A DNA stretch of 64,000 nt. Origin: Prevotellaceae bacterium UBA2448. Its GTDB lineage: Bacteria > Bacteroidota > Bacteroidia > Bacteroidales > Bacteroidaceae. The notes under the pieces are model-generated. The model saw only the letters and a list, made by a program, of their open reading frames with translations, was not told where the DNA came from and did not search any database. Position 1 is the stretch's first letter, and every line of letters begins with the position of its first letter. The DNA lies in the NCBI GenBank assembly GCA_002342585.1, contig DDQG01000020.1, forward strand, positions 59,046 to 123,045, read 5' to 3'. Of this stretch, positions 52,395-60,030 are shown one piece after another. The translations under genes and the position numbers were made by a program.

Positions 52395-54554
52395 TTATTC
52401 TTCGTCTTTATTCGAAGCCTCAAACTCAGCCATGAGTTTCTGCTGGATATCAGTAGGCACAAGTTCGTAGCTGGCAAACTTCATGATGAAGCTGGCACGT
52501 CCACCTGTGATACTTGACAGAGCAGTAGAATAATTGCTCAAGCTCTTCAACGGAACCTTAGCAATCAGTTTCTCATAACCTCCTTCTGATTCCGAACCGA
52601 CAATCATACCGCGACGGCCTTGCAGGTCACTCATCACATCACCCATCTTATCGCTTGGTACGAATACCTCTACGTCGTAGATTGGTTCCAGAAGTTTTGG
52701 ACCAGCAGCCTTGAACGCGTCAGAGAAAGCATGGCGACCAGCAAGCATGAATGAGAGTTCATTTGAATCAACTGGGTGCATCTTTCCATCGTATACTATT
52801 ACGCGTACATCGCGTGCATACGAACCAGTCAGAGGTCCCTGTTCCATACGACTCATCACACCCTTAAGGATTGCAGGCATGAAACGGGCATCGATAGCAC
52901 CACCGACAACGGAGTTGATAAACACTACCTTTCCACCCCACTCCAAGTCAATCTCTTCCTTACTCTTCATGGTAATCTTGAATTCTTGATTTCCGAACTT
53001 ATAAGAAGTAGGATCAGGCATACCGTCGTAGTATGGTTCTACAATCAGGTGAACTTCACCAAACTGTCCTGCACCACCCGACTGCTTCTTATGACGATAA
53101 TCCGCACGTGCAGCCTTAGTGATAGTTTCGCGATATGGAATCTTTGGTTCTTCAAATACGATCTTAATCTTTTCGTTGTTCTCCATACGCCACTTCAACG
53201 TACGCAGATGGAACTCACCCTGACCCTTTACAAGAGTCTGCTTCAGTTCCTTACTCTGTTCCAGAATCCATGTAGGGTCTTCCTGACTCATACGCTGAAT
53301 AGCTGCTACCATCTTTTCTGTATCAGCCTCATTCTCTGCCTTGACAGCACGAATATATTTAGGATTTGGATACTTAACGAAATTGAATCTGTGGTCACAG
53401 TCTTTTCCTACGAGGGTATTACCTGTGCGCACATCCTTCAGTTTTACAGTACAACCGATATCACCTGCTACCAGTTCGTCAACCTTAATACGGTTTGCTC
53501 CGGCACAAGCAAATATCTGAGCCATACGTTCCTTACTGCCGCGGTCGCTATTTGTAAGGTCATCACCTTCACGAACCTTACCCGACATCACCTTGAAATA
53601 TTGCACACCACCAATATGTGGTTCGTTTGCAGTCTTGAAGAAATACAAAGCAGTAGGACCGTCAGTAACTGGCTTCACTTCTTCACCGCGAGTATTGTGT
53701 ACACAAGGCATTTCATCAACGAAAGGAACTACGTTTCCGAGGAATTCCATCAAACGGCGCACACCCATATCCTTTACTGCACACACGCAGAATACAGGGA
53801 AAATAGAACGTGCTGCAAGGCCCTTGCGAATACCCTCACGCATTTCGTCTTCAGTCAGTTCGTCCGATTCAAAGAACTTCTCCATCAGGGTTTCATCGTT
53901 TTCAGCAGCAGCCTCAACGAGAGCTTTATGCATTGCCATCGCCTTCTCCATCTGATCCTCTGGGATTGGTTCGATGATTGGAGCACCACCTTCTGGCTTC
54001 CATGAATACTTCTTCATAAGAAGTACGTCAATCAGAGAATTGAAGTTAGGTCCTTCATTCAATGGGTACTGAACAGGTACGACTTTACTTCCATAAATAT
54101 CTGTCAACTGTTCTACCACCTGGTTGAAATCACACTTATCTGAGTCGAGTTGGTTAACGAGGAAAATCACTGGCTTACCCAACTTCTCTGTATAACGGAA
54201 GTGATTCTGTGTTCCGACTTCTGGCCCGTACTGTCCGTTTATGAGCAACAGTGCTGTGTCGGTTACATTAAGAGCTGTCATTGCCGCGCCAACGAAATCG
54301 TCTGAACCAGGACAGTCGATGATATTGAGCTTCTTTCCATTCCACTCAACATGGAAAACAGTTGAGAACACACTATATCCATACTCCTGTTCAACAGGGA
54401 AGTAATCGCTCACTGTGTTCTTTGCTGTGATTCGTCCGCGGCGGCTAATTATGCCAGCCTCATACAGGAGTGCTTCGGTAAGGGTCGTCTTACCAGCACC
54501 ATCATTGCCAAGCAAGGCAATGTTTTTGATTTCATTCGTCTGATAAACCTTCAT
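52395..54554 (-). CDS. fusA2: EF-G2 paralog (elongation factor G-like)
   Basis: 719 residues with the five-domain EF-G layout. G1 is GNDGAGKTT and G4 is NQLD. The G3 motif is DCPGSDDF (about residues 79-86) where canonical EF-G has DTPGHVDF, so the His needed for GTP hydrolysis is replaced by Ser. A Bacteroides EF-G paralog reported to support translation without GTP hydrolysis under starvation has this character, so the same role is likely here. Domains III-V are intact (EDPTW, RADYRHKKQSGGAGQFGEV, SFMLAGRHAFSDAFKAAGP). Divergent from hemW. Confidence 0.88.
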   Translation of the reverse strand: MKVYQTNEIKNIALLGNDGAGKTTLTEALLYEAGIISRRGRITAKNTVSDYFPVEQEYGYSVFSTVFHVEWNGKKLNIIDCPGSDDFVGAAMTALNVTDTALLLINGQYGPEVGTQNHFRYTEKLGKPVIFLVNQLDSDKCDFNQVVEQLTDIYGSKVVPVQYPLNEGPNFNSLIDVLLMKKYSWKPEGGAPIIEPIPEDQMEKAMAMHKALVEAAAENDETLMEKFFESDELTEDEMREGIRKGLAARSIFPVFCVCAVKDMGVRRLMEFLGNVVPFVDEMPCVHNTRGEEVKPVTDGPTALYFFKTANEPHIGGVQYFKVMSGKVREGDDLTNSDRGSKERMAQIFACAGANRIKVDELVAGDIGCTVKLKDVRTGNTLVGKDCDHRFNFVKYPNPKYIRAVKAENEADTEKMVAAIQRMSQEDPTWILEQSKELKQTLVKGQGEFHLRTLKWRMENNEKIKIVFEEPKIPYRETITKAARADYRHKKQSGGAGQFGEVHLIVEPYYDGMPDPTSYKFGNQEFKITMKSKEEIDLEWGGKVVFINSVVGGAIDARFMPAILKGVMSRMEQGPLTGSYARDVRVIVYDGKMHPVDSNELSFMLAGRHAFSDAFKAAGPKLLEPIYDVEVFVPSDKMGDVMSDLQGRRGMIVGSESEGGYEKLIAKVPLKSLSNYSTALSSITGGRASFIMKFASYELVPTDIQQKLMAEFEASNKDEE

Positions 54555-54680
54555 GATTATAATTGTTTTTAAGTATTAGATTCTTGCAGTGAGGGAGAAA
54601 AACCCACATTTAGCAATTTGGCGCTAAAATTACGCAAAAACCACCGCGATAGGCCCACTATTTTTATGTTATACAACACA

Positions 54681-54713
54681 TTTTGTTTTCTTAATATATT
54701 TTGGCTACCTTTG
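54681..54713 (+). promoter_or_regulatory. Promoter of hemW
   Basis: TTTTG (54681-54685), 20-base spacer, TACCTTTG (54706-54713). About 75 nt upstream of the start codon. Confidence 0.7.
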
Positions 54714-54730
54714 CAACCATCAATACTAAA

Positions 54731-54784
54731 TTTTCAACTCTCAACTTTCAACCATCAACTCTAAACTTTAAACTTTAAACTTTA
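54731..54784. repeat. Degenerate TCAACTTTCAAC/TAAACTTTAAAC minirepeats
   Basis: About 50 bp of C/T/A-only repeats (TCAACTCTCAACTTTCAACC ... TAAACTTTAAACTTTAAACT) fill the leader between the hemW promoter and start codon. G-free leader RNA would be unstructured. Confidence 0.7.
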
Positions 54785-54788
54785 CAAA

Positions 54789-55940
54789 TTGTCTTGCATC
54801 TACATCCATATTCCATTCTGCAAAAGCCGTTGCATATATTGCAACTTCTTTTCAACCACCTCGCTCTCCATGCGAGATGCTTATGTTGATGCAGTCTGCA
54901 AAGAGCTGGAACTTCGCAGGGAATACCTGAAAGGCGAACCTATAGAAACCATCTACTTTGGAGGAGGCACACCGTCACTTCTCACTCCAAAACAGATATC
55001 ACGAATTCTTTCCTCTATAAATACTATAATATATAATGTACGTGCGAAGGAAATCACTATAGAATGCAATCCCGACGACCTATGTCCCGTATCCGAAGAA
55101 TCAGCCCACACCTCGTGTTCCGAACTTCTTTCTCTAGGCATAAACCGCATCAGCATAGGCATTCAGACCTTCCACAACGACCTATTATCTATCCTGCAAC
55201 GCCGTCACAATTCGGAGCAAGCTATAAAAGCTGTGCGCGATGCACAAGCCGCCGGATTCGACAATATCAGCATCGACCTCATGTTCGGACTACCCGGACA
55301 ATCACTCGACGATCTGAAATCCGATGTTGACCGTGCACTCTCGCTCGGCATACAACACCTCTCCATCTATTCCCTGCAATACGAGGAAGGCACCCAACTC
55401 ACCCAGATGCTTAAAAAGAAGGTTATAACTGAAAGTGATGAAAACCTTTCAAGAAGAATGTATGAATACATACTCGATGCAACCAGTCAGGCAGGATTCA
55501 AACATTACGAAATCTCAAACTTCGCCCTACCCGGTTACGAAAGCAAACACAACTCCAGCTACTGGAAATCCATACCATACCTCGGCATCGGTGCGGGAGC
55601 ACACTCGTTCAACATACACTCACGACAATTCAACTGCGAATCCTTGCCATCATACATAGATGGAGTACAAAAGAGTCAAATACCTTTCGAGATAGAACAG
55701 CTCACCGAAACAGACAAATACAATGAACATGTATTCACAGCCCTGCGCACCAGCAACGGACTAAGTCTGCAAGACATAGAACAGACATTCGGCAAAGCAA
55801 GAAAAGACTACTGCTTGCGTATGGCACAAAAACACATCTCACTAGGTACACTCATTCTTAAAGACAACATTCTTACACTCTCCCGACAGGGATTATTCAT
55901 TTCGAACGACATCATGTCCGACTTAATGTACATTGATTAA
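54789..55940 (+). CDS. hemW: HemW-like radical SAM protein
   Basis: 383 residues. Radical SAM cluster C-x3-C-x2-C at residues 11-18 (CKSRCIYC), GGGTPS near 57, TIECNPDD and GINRISIGIQTF as in HemW/HemN-like proteins. HemW binds and delivers heme and lacks true coproporphyrinogen oxidase activity in tested cases, so old HemN labels should be avoided. The frame has no ATG that fits; the start TTG at 54789 gives the normal N-terminus SCIYIHIPFC. Confidence 0.9.
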   Translation: MSCIYIHIPFCKSRCIYCNFFSTTSLSMRDAYVDAVCKELELRREYLKGEPIETIYFGGGTPSLLTPKQISRILSSINTIIYNVRAKEITIECNPDDLCPVSEESAHTSCSELLSLGINRISIGIQTFHNDLLSILQRRHNSEQAIKAVRDAQAAGFDNISIDLMFGLPGQSLDDLKSDVDRALSLGIQHLSIYSLQYEEGTQLTQMLKKKVITESDENLSRRMYEYILDATSQAGFKHYEISNFALPGYESKHNSSYWKSIPYLGIGAGAHSFNIHSRQFNCESLPSYIDGVQKSQIPFEIEQLTETDKYNEHVFTALRTSNGLSLQDIEQTFGKARKDYCLRMAQKHISLGTLILKDNILTLSRQGLFISNDIMSDLMYID

Positions 55941-56075
55941 CGAAATTTTCAAAAATGTGTACGAAAACAGACACTAAAACACTTTGCGTCTGTCCTAAAT
56001 TTCCCGAAACAACGTTTTTTTTTATAAAAAGCGAAAAAAAAACTACTTTTCTCGACCGCCTAACTGAAAATGTCG

Positions 56076-56083
56076 TACCTTTG
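56076..56083 (+). promoter_or_regulatory. -7 element of small lipoprotein gene
   Basis: TACCTTTG, 51 bp before the ATG, giving a leader of about 45 nt. Confidence 0.6.
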
Positions 56084-56134
56084 CGTCGGTTTTAGAAAGC
56101 AAATTTATTGTTTAACATTTTAAAGTAGAAAATT

Positions 56135-56308
56135 ATGAAGAAGTTGGTATTCGCATTCGCTGCTATCGTAGCTGTTTCTTTCGCATCTTGTGGTGGTAAC
56201 ACTGCTACAACTGAGGTTGCTGCTGATTCTACAGATGTAGATACAGTTGCTGTTGACACTGTAGCTGTTGACACTGTAGCTGCTGACACTACTGTAGTTG
56301 CTGAATAA
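56135..56308 (+). CDS. Tiny repeat-containing lipoprotein
   Basis: 57 residues. Signal peptide with lipobox FASC (Cys19), then a mature part of only 39 residues made of Val/Ala/Asp/Thr: TDVDTVAVDTVAVDTVAADT, a repeat of (V/A)AVDT. No Lys or Arg in the mature chain, strongly acidic. Clear promoter and strong terminator indicate a dedicated transcript; codons are those of a well-expressed gene (GCT, GTT, GAC rich). Function unknown; a surface or periplasmic low-complexity lipoprotein. Confidence 0.82.
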   Translation: MKKLVFAFAAIVAVSFASCGGNTATTEVAADSTDVDTVAVDTVAVDTVAADTTVVAE

Positions 56309-56360
56309 TTCAGAGCGAACAGAAAACAACTTTCCGAGGGATACCTCGAAGAGAGATTGG

Positions 56361-56393
56361 ACCTGCCAGACTTAGTCTTGCAGGTTTTTTTTT
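56361..56393 (+). terminator. Terminator of small lipoprotein gene
   Basis: ACCTGC ... GCAGGT hairpin (56361-56385) followed by nine T. Confidence 0.9.
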
Positions 56394-56446
56394 CAAAAAA
56401 ACAAAAAAGAATACATTATAAAAACAATAAAGCAGTGGAATCAATA

Positions 56447-58234
56447 ATGTTCTTGGGATTTGGCTTGGATGCCTGGATTACTATCGCAACAGTACTGGGA
56501 CTATTCACAGTGTTGCTGGCTACAAAATGCCGTAGCGACATAGCATTTCTCGGAGCCATCGGCGTGCTCTTTGTCACAGGTGTACTCGATGCTAAAGAAG
56601 CCTTCGCAGGTTTTAGCAGCACATCCGTTATCACCGTCGGAGTATTGTTCGTCGTCATTGCGGGACTCACACATACAGGAGTGCTCCAATGGATCGTAAA
56701 GAACCTCCTTGGCTCACCCGACAGTTATGCAAAAGCAGTAACCCGACTGATGATACCAGTAGCCGTTCTCAGTTCATTTCTTAGCAACACCACAGTCGTT
56801 GCACTCTTCGTAAACGTTGTTAAGATGTGGGCAAAGAAACTCGGCATATCCCCTTCAAAACTGCTTATTCCACTGAGTTATGCCTCAGGCATGGGTGGTG
56901 TCTGTACCCTCATTGGCACACCGCCCAACCTTATCATCAGCGGACTCTACGAAGAGAATACTGGTGTAGCGATGAACATCCTGACAACAACCATCCCCGG
57001 ACTCTTCTGCCTGGCTATCGGCATCTTGTCAATCATCGCCATGCGCCGTCTCTTGCCCGACCTCAAGGCACCTGAAAGTGCATTCGAATCTACAGGCGAA
57101 TACACAGTAGAATTGCAAGTCCCTTCCGACAACCCACATATCGGAATGACATTGGGCGAGGCTGGTTTATACCATGTCAATGGCGGTAGCCTTATCAAGA
57201 TGTACCACTTTGACGGTGTACTCTCCCCCATCTCGGAAGACGAACCTATCATGGGTGGCGACCATCTGGTGTATGCAGGACAGATAGACGAAATAATCGA
57301 AATAGCACTGGACCACAATCTCGTAAGTGCCGACCACCAGATATTCTCGATGAAAGAAGTAGAAGACATAGACAGTAAACTGCTTACAGCATACGTCAAC
57401 TTCGGCAGCGAACTGATAGGTCAGAAGATAGGTGGCACATCATTCGAGAAAGACCACAATGTAATACTGGCTGCCGTTTCCCGACTCGGAGAACGAATCA
57501 AAGAAGCTCCACGAGAAGTAGTTCTGCAAGCAGGTGACACACTGTTGTTGATATGTCCGAAACACTTCAAGCCCGAAACATCTACCCTGTCGCATCTTCT
57601 CACCTTCTTCGACTCTGACGACATACCAAACTTCGGATATGGCACAATCATATCTACACTCATAATGTTAGCTATGATTGTTCTTTCAGCCCTCGGTATC
57701 ATACCATTGCTCCAGTGTGCCTTCCTTGCCGCAGGTGCTATGCTCCTATGTCGTTGCTGCAACATGGAACAAGCCATGCGCGCCATCAACTGGGACATAC
57801 TTATGGTCTTCGCCGGCAGTGCAGTCCTCGGAACAGCCATTCAGAAGACAGGACTTGCTGAATATCTGGCAAACGGCATACTCGACGTCTGTGGCACCAA
57901 CCCGCTTGTAGTGATGACAGCCGTCTGCCTCGTTGGCACCTTCATCACAGAATTCATCTCGAACACAGCAGCAGGAGCCATGTTCTTCCCTATCATGTAC
58001 GAAAGTGCTGAGAAGTTAGGCTACGACCCATTCCCATTCCTCGTAGCCCTGATGATAAGTGTCAGCAGCAGTTTCGCCACACCAATCGGATCACCAACCC
58101 ACATGCTGGTATATGGTCCTGGCGGCTACCGCTTCAGCGACTTCATGCGCATCGGTCTGCTGATGAACATCATCATCCTCGCTGCCAACATATTCATCGT
58201 AAACCTCATCTACCCGTTGACACCACTGCATTGA
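56447..58234 (+). CDS. SLC13/DASS-type transporter with paired RCK_C (TrkA-C) domains
   Basis: About 595 residues from the ATG at 56447; the longer frame begins in the preceding terminator and is rejected. N-terminal and C-terminal membrane halves carry the SLC13/ArsB-like signatures SFLSNTTVVALFVNVV, GGVCTLIGTPPNLIISGLY and EFISNTAAGAMFFPIMY, SSFATPIGSPTHMLVYGPGG. Between them are two RCK_C-type regulatory domains (about 215-400). Probably a Na+-coupled anion (sulfate or dicarboxylate) transporter; substrate not determinable. Confidence 0.9.
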   Translation: MFLGFGLDAWITIATVLGLFTVLLATKCRSDIAFLGAIGVLFVTGVLDAKEAFAGFSSTSVITVGVLFVVIAGLTHTGVLQWIVKNLLGSPDSYAKAVTRLMIPVAVLSSFLSNTTVVALFVNVVKMWAKKLGISPSKLLIPLSYASGMGGVCTLIGTPPNLIISGLYEENTGVAMNILTTTIPGLFCLAIGILSIIAMRRLLPDLKAPESAFESTGEYTVELQVPSDNPHIGMTLGEAGLYHVNGGSLIKMYHFDGVLSPISEDEPIMGGDHLVYAGQIDEIIEIALDHNLVSADHQIFSMKEVEDIDSKLLTAYVNFGSELIGQKIGGTSFEKDHNVILAAVSRLGERIKEAPREVVLQAGDTLLLICPKHFKPETSTLSHLLTFFDSDDIPNFGYGTIISTLIMLAMIVLSALGIIPLLQCAFLAAGAMLLCRCCNMEQAMRAINWDILMVFAGSAVLGTAIQKTGLAEYLANGILDVCGTNPLVVMTAVCLVGTFITEFISNTAAGAMFFPIMYESAEKLGYDPFPFLVALMISVSSSFATPIGSPTHMLVYGPGGYRFSDFMRIGLLMNIIILAANIFIVNLIYPLTPLH

Positions 58235-58310
58235 TAGTTAAAGGTTAGAGGTTAGCGGTTAGCGAATTGATAATTGACAATTAATGACTCTAGACTCTTG
58301 ACTCTAGACA

Positions 58311-58363
58311 ATTATGCATTATGCATTATGAATTATGCATTATGAATTATGCATTATGAATTA
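58311..58363. repeat. 14-bp tandem ATTATGCATTATGA repeats
   Basis: Three to four copies directly next to the minus-strand terminator of the 54-residue gene. Preceded by AAGGTTAGAGGTTAGCGGTTAG and other minirepeats from 58245. Confidence 0.8.
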
Positions 58364-58405
58364 AAAAAAGCCGCATCCCATCACTGGGATGACGGCTCCA
58401 AACGC
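58363..58405 (-). terminator. Minus-strand terminator of 54-residue gene
   Basis: Minus strand AGCCGTCATCCCA, loop GTGA, TGGGATGCGGCT then seven T. A related element follows the surface-protein gene at 63.55 kb. Confidence 0.85.
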
Positions 58406-58419
58406 TCATATAAAAAACC

Positions 58420-58584
58420 TCATTTTATTAACTTCAATGTCTGCAATACTATATTAGTTATATCTTGAGCATACTTCTCTGACTCCCCCGAAGCCGCTCC
58501 TAATTTAGAGTACAAATAATTCCTAATTTGCAGTTTCAAGGGTTTTTCAAGTAATTCTTCATTCATTTCCTTGTCAGACTTCAT
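58420..58584 (-). CDS. Short hypothetical protein (54 residues)
   Basis: Read directly on the minus strand: starts MKSDKEMNEELLEKPLKLQI and ends TNIVLQTLKLIK. Charged, no signal peptide or membrane helix, predicted mainly helical. Support comes from context: a TAATTTTG -7 box at 58621-58628 (minus) and a rho-independent terminator 15 bp after the stop. I do not recognise a family. Divergent from the HTH-LRR-kinase operon, so it could be linked to it. Confidence 0.6.
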   Translation of the reverse strand: MKSDKEMNEELLEKPLKLQIRNYLYSKLGAASGESEKYAQDITNIVLQTLKLIK

Positions 58585-58620
58585 AACATTCTCAGGTGTT
58601 TCTTATATACTTTTCCGTTG

Positions 58621-58628
58621 CAAAATTA
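58621..58628 (-). promoter_or_regulatory. -7 element of 54-residue gene
   Basis: Minus strand TAATTTTG, 36 bp before the ATG. Confidence 0.5.
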
Positions 58629-58729
58629 TGGAGTATTTCTTATATTCTGATATTTTCATTTATACTTTTTCCGTCCATTTTAGTCCATTTCGTTTTATAT
58701 CTGACATGAAGGAATTTATACTACTTTGT

Positions 58730-58762
58730 TTTGGATAGAATGAAAAAAATAAACTACATTTG
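58730..58762 (+). promoter_or_regulatory. Promoter of HTH-LRR-kinase operon
   Basis: TTTG (58730-58733), 21-base spacer, TACATTTG (58755-58762). The -7 box ends 5 bp before the ATG at 58768, so the transcript is probably leaderless or nearly so. Confidence 0.65.
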
Positions 58763-58767
58763 CAGAC

Positions 58768-59382
58768 ATGGAAACAGAATACAGAAATACGCCATCTTTC
58801 AGCAAGGAACAGATCCGACAGATATGCCTTAATGTAGAACAGGCTCTGGGGCAACCTGTGAGAACCCCAGGAGATTTTGACCGACTCAGTTATATGATTT
58901 ATGCACGAACGGGAGAACAACTGAGCCGGAACACCCTGCGACGCGTATGGGGCACATTGGACGACGGCACCAACCCGCGCACCTCTACCCTGCTTGCCCT
59001 GATTCATTTTCTGGGTTATCGCAATATAGAGAGTTACCTCGATGCATCTGACAAGATTAAAGGCAGCATGCAGAGTGGTTTCGTAATGAATCGCAAGATA
59101 GCCGTAACTACCGATATGCAGATAGGTAATCAGCTGCGCCTTACATGGTTGCCCGACCGAGTGTGCGACATAGAGTATGAAGGCAGTCTCTGCTTCCGTG
59201 TTGTCGCCTCAGAGAAAACCCGACTCCAACCAGGCGACACATTCCTATGCAGTCTTATTATCGATGGCGAGCCGCTCTATCTGGACCAGTTGCAACATCA
59301 CGACAACGACGGCAACAGCAGTATTCCTATGTCGTATATTTGCGGATTAGACCAAGGCATAAAATTCGAGAGAATAAACTGA
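58768..59382 (+). CDS. HTH-like hypothetical protein, first gene of kinase operon
   Basis: 204 residues, cytosolic. The N-terminal 85 residues (FDRLSYMIYARTGEQLSRNT, LRRVWGTLDDGTNPRTSTL, LALIHFLGYRNIESYL) match a pattern common in Bacteroidales proteins with a DNA-binding-like fold: a helix, S-x-x-TLRR-WG, then STL-x-x-L-x-x-FLGY. The C-terminal 100 residues are beta-rich (LRLTWLPDRVCDIEYEGSLC, LQPGDTFLCSLIIDGEPLY). Likely a regulator or ligand sensor; unproven. 6 bp before the LRR gene. Confidence 0.7.
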   Translation: METEYRNTPSFSKEQIRQICLNVEQALGQPVRTPGDFDRLSYMIYARTGEQLSRNTLRRVWGTLDDGTNPRTSTLLALIHFLGYRNIESYLDASDKIKGSMQSGFVMNRKIAVTTDMQIGNQLRLTWLPDRVCDIEYEGSLCFRVVASEKTRLQPGDTFLCSLIIDGEPLYLDQLQHHDNDGNSSIPMSYICGLDQGIKFERIN

Positions 59383-59388
59383 TAATAT

Positions 59389-60024
59389 ATGAGACACCTG
59401 CTTCTGCTTTGTTTAATGCTCACTGTGTGGTCCGTCTGCTATGCTGTAGACCCACCTATAGAGGAATTGCGCAAGAGGACATTCCAACTGCCTCTTAAGT
59501 GCGATGGGCAGACAGTTATGGTCACCTTCGTCAAACTAAGGGGAAGAGACAATTTTGTCAATGTAGGAATAGGTATATATGGCGAACCGGCTATAGATAC
59601 TGCTACGAAGGGACGACTGGTCATTCCTGATTCAGTTGTTGCACCTGATGGAAAGAAGTGTTATGTACGAGCAGTGAGACGACAGGCATTTGCCCATTGT
59701 ACAGGACTAACTGAAGTAGTACTTCCCCAGACCCTGTGCGACATAGGCGACCAATCATTTCTCGGATGCACATCACTCCGACAGATTACTATTCCGTCAT
59801 CAATCAACGTGATTTATCCCGCTGCTTTCCGCCAATGTCCGTCGTTGCGACTCATACGAGTAGAAAAAGAAGAGCTCTTCACAATATTTAGTGACATTTT
59901 CGACCTTGAGACAGTAGAGGAAGCCATACTCATGATACCGGCAGGCAAAGAAAACATGTATCGCAACAGTCTTGTTTTCGGTTTGTTCCGATACCGCATG
60001 GAAGACTTCGACCACCTAAAGTAA
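59389..60024 (+). CDS. Secreted BspA-type leucine-rich repeat protein
   Basis: 211 residues with a signal peptide (LLLLCLMLTVWSVCYA). One block of LRR_5/BspA repeats is visible at about 95-150 (VRRQAFAHCTGLTEVVLPQT, LCDIGDQSFLGCTSLRQITI, PAAFRQCPSLRLIRV). The final VFGLFRYRMEDFDHLK resembles the tail of BspA-like proteins in this order. Short compared with typical BspA adhesins. Middle gene of an operon with an HTH-like protein and a membrane kinase (6-bp gaps both sides), so it may be a periplasmic sensor or ligand for the kinase; inference only. Confidence 0.82.
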   Translation: MRHLLLLCLMLTVWSVCYAVDPPIEELRKRTFQLPLKCDGQTVMVTFVKLRGRDNFVNVGIGIYGEPAIDTATKGRLVIPDSVVAPDGKKCYVRAVRRQAFAHCTGLTEVVLPQTLCDIGDQSFLGCTSLRQITIPSSINVIYPAAFRQCPSLRLIRVEKEELFTIFSDIFDLETVEEAILMIPAGKENMYRNSLVFGLFRYRMEDFDHLK

Positions 60025-60030
60025 AACAGA

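Noticed and set aside
52776..54005. 409-codon open frame antisense to EF-G2
   Set aside because: Shadow of a conserved coding sequence; the protein is Cys/His/Leu-rich with no motif, and no promoter or start context was seen.
56357..56446. N-terminal extension of the SLC13 transporter
   Set aside because: It begins inside the terminator hairpin of the preceding lipoprotein gene and is basic and non-conserved in character; the first membrane helix follows the ATG at 56447.
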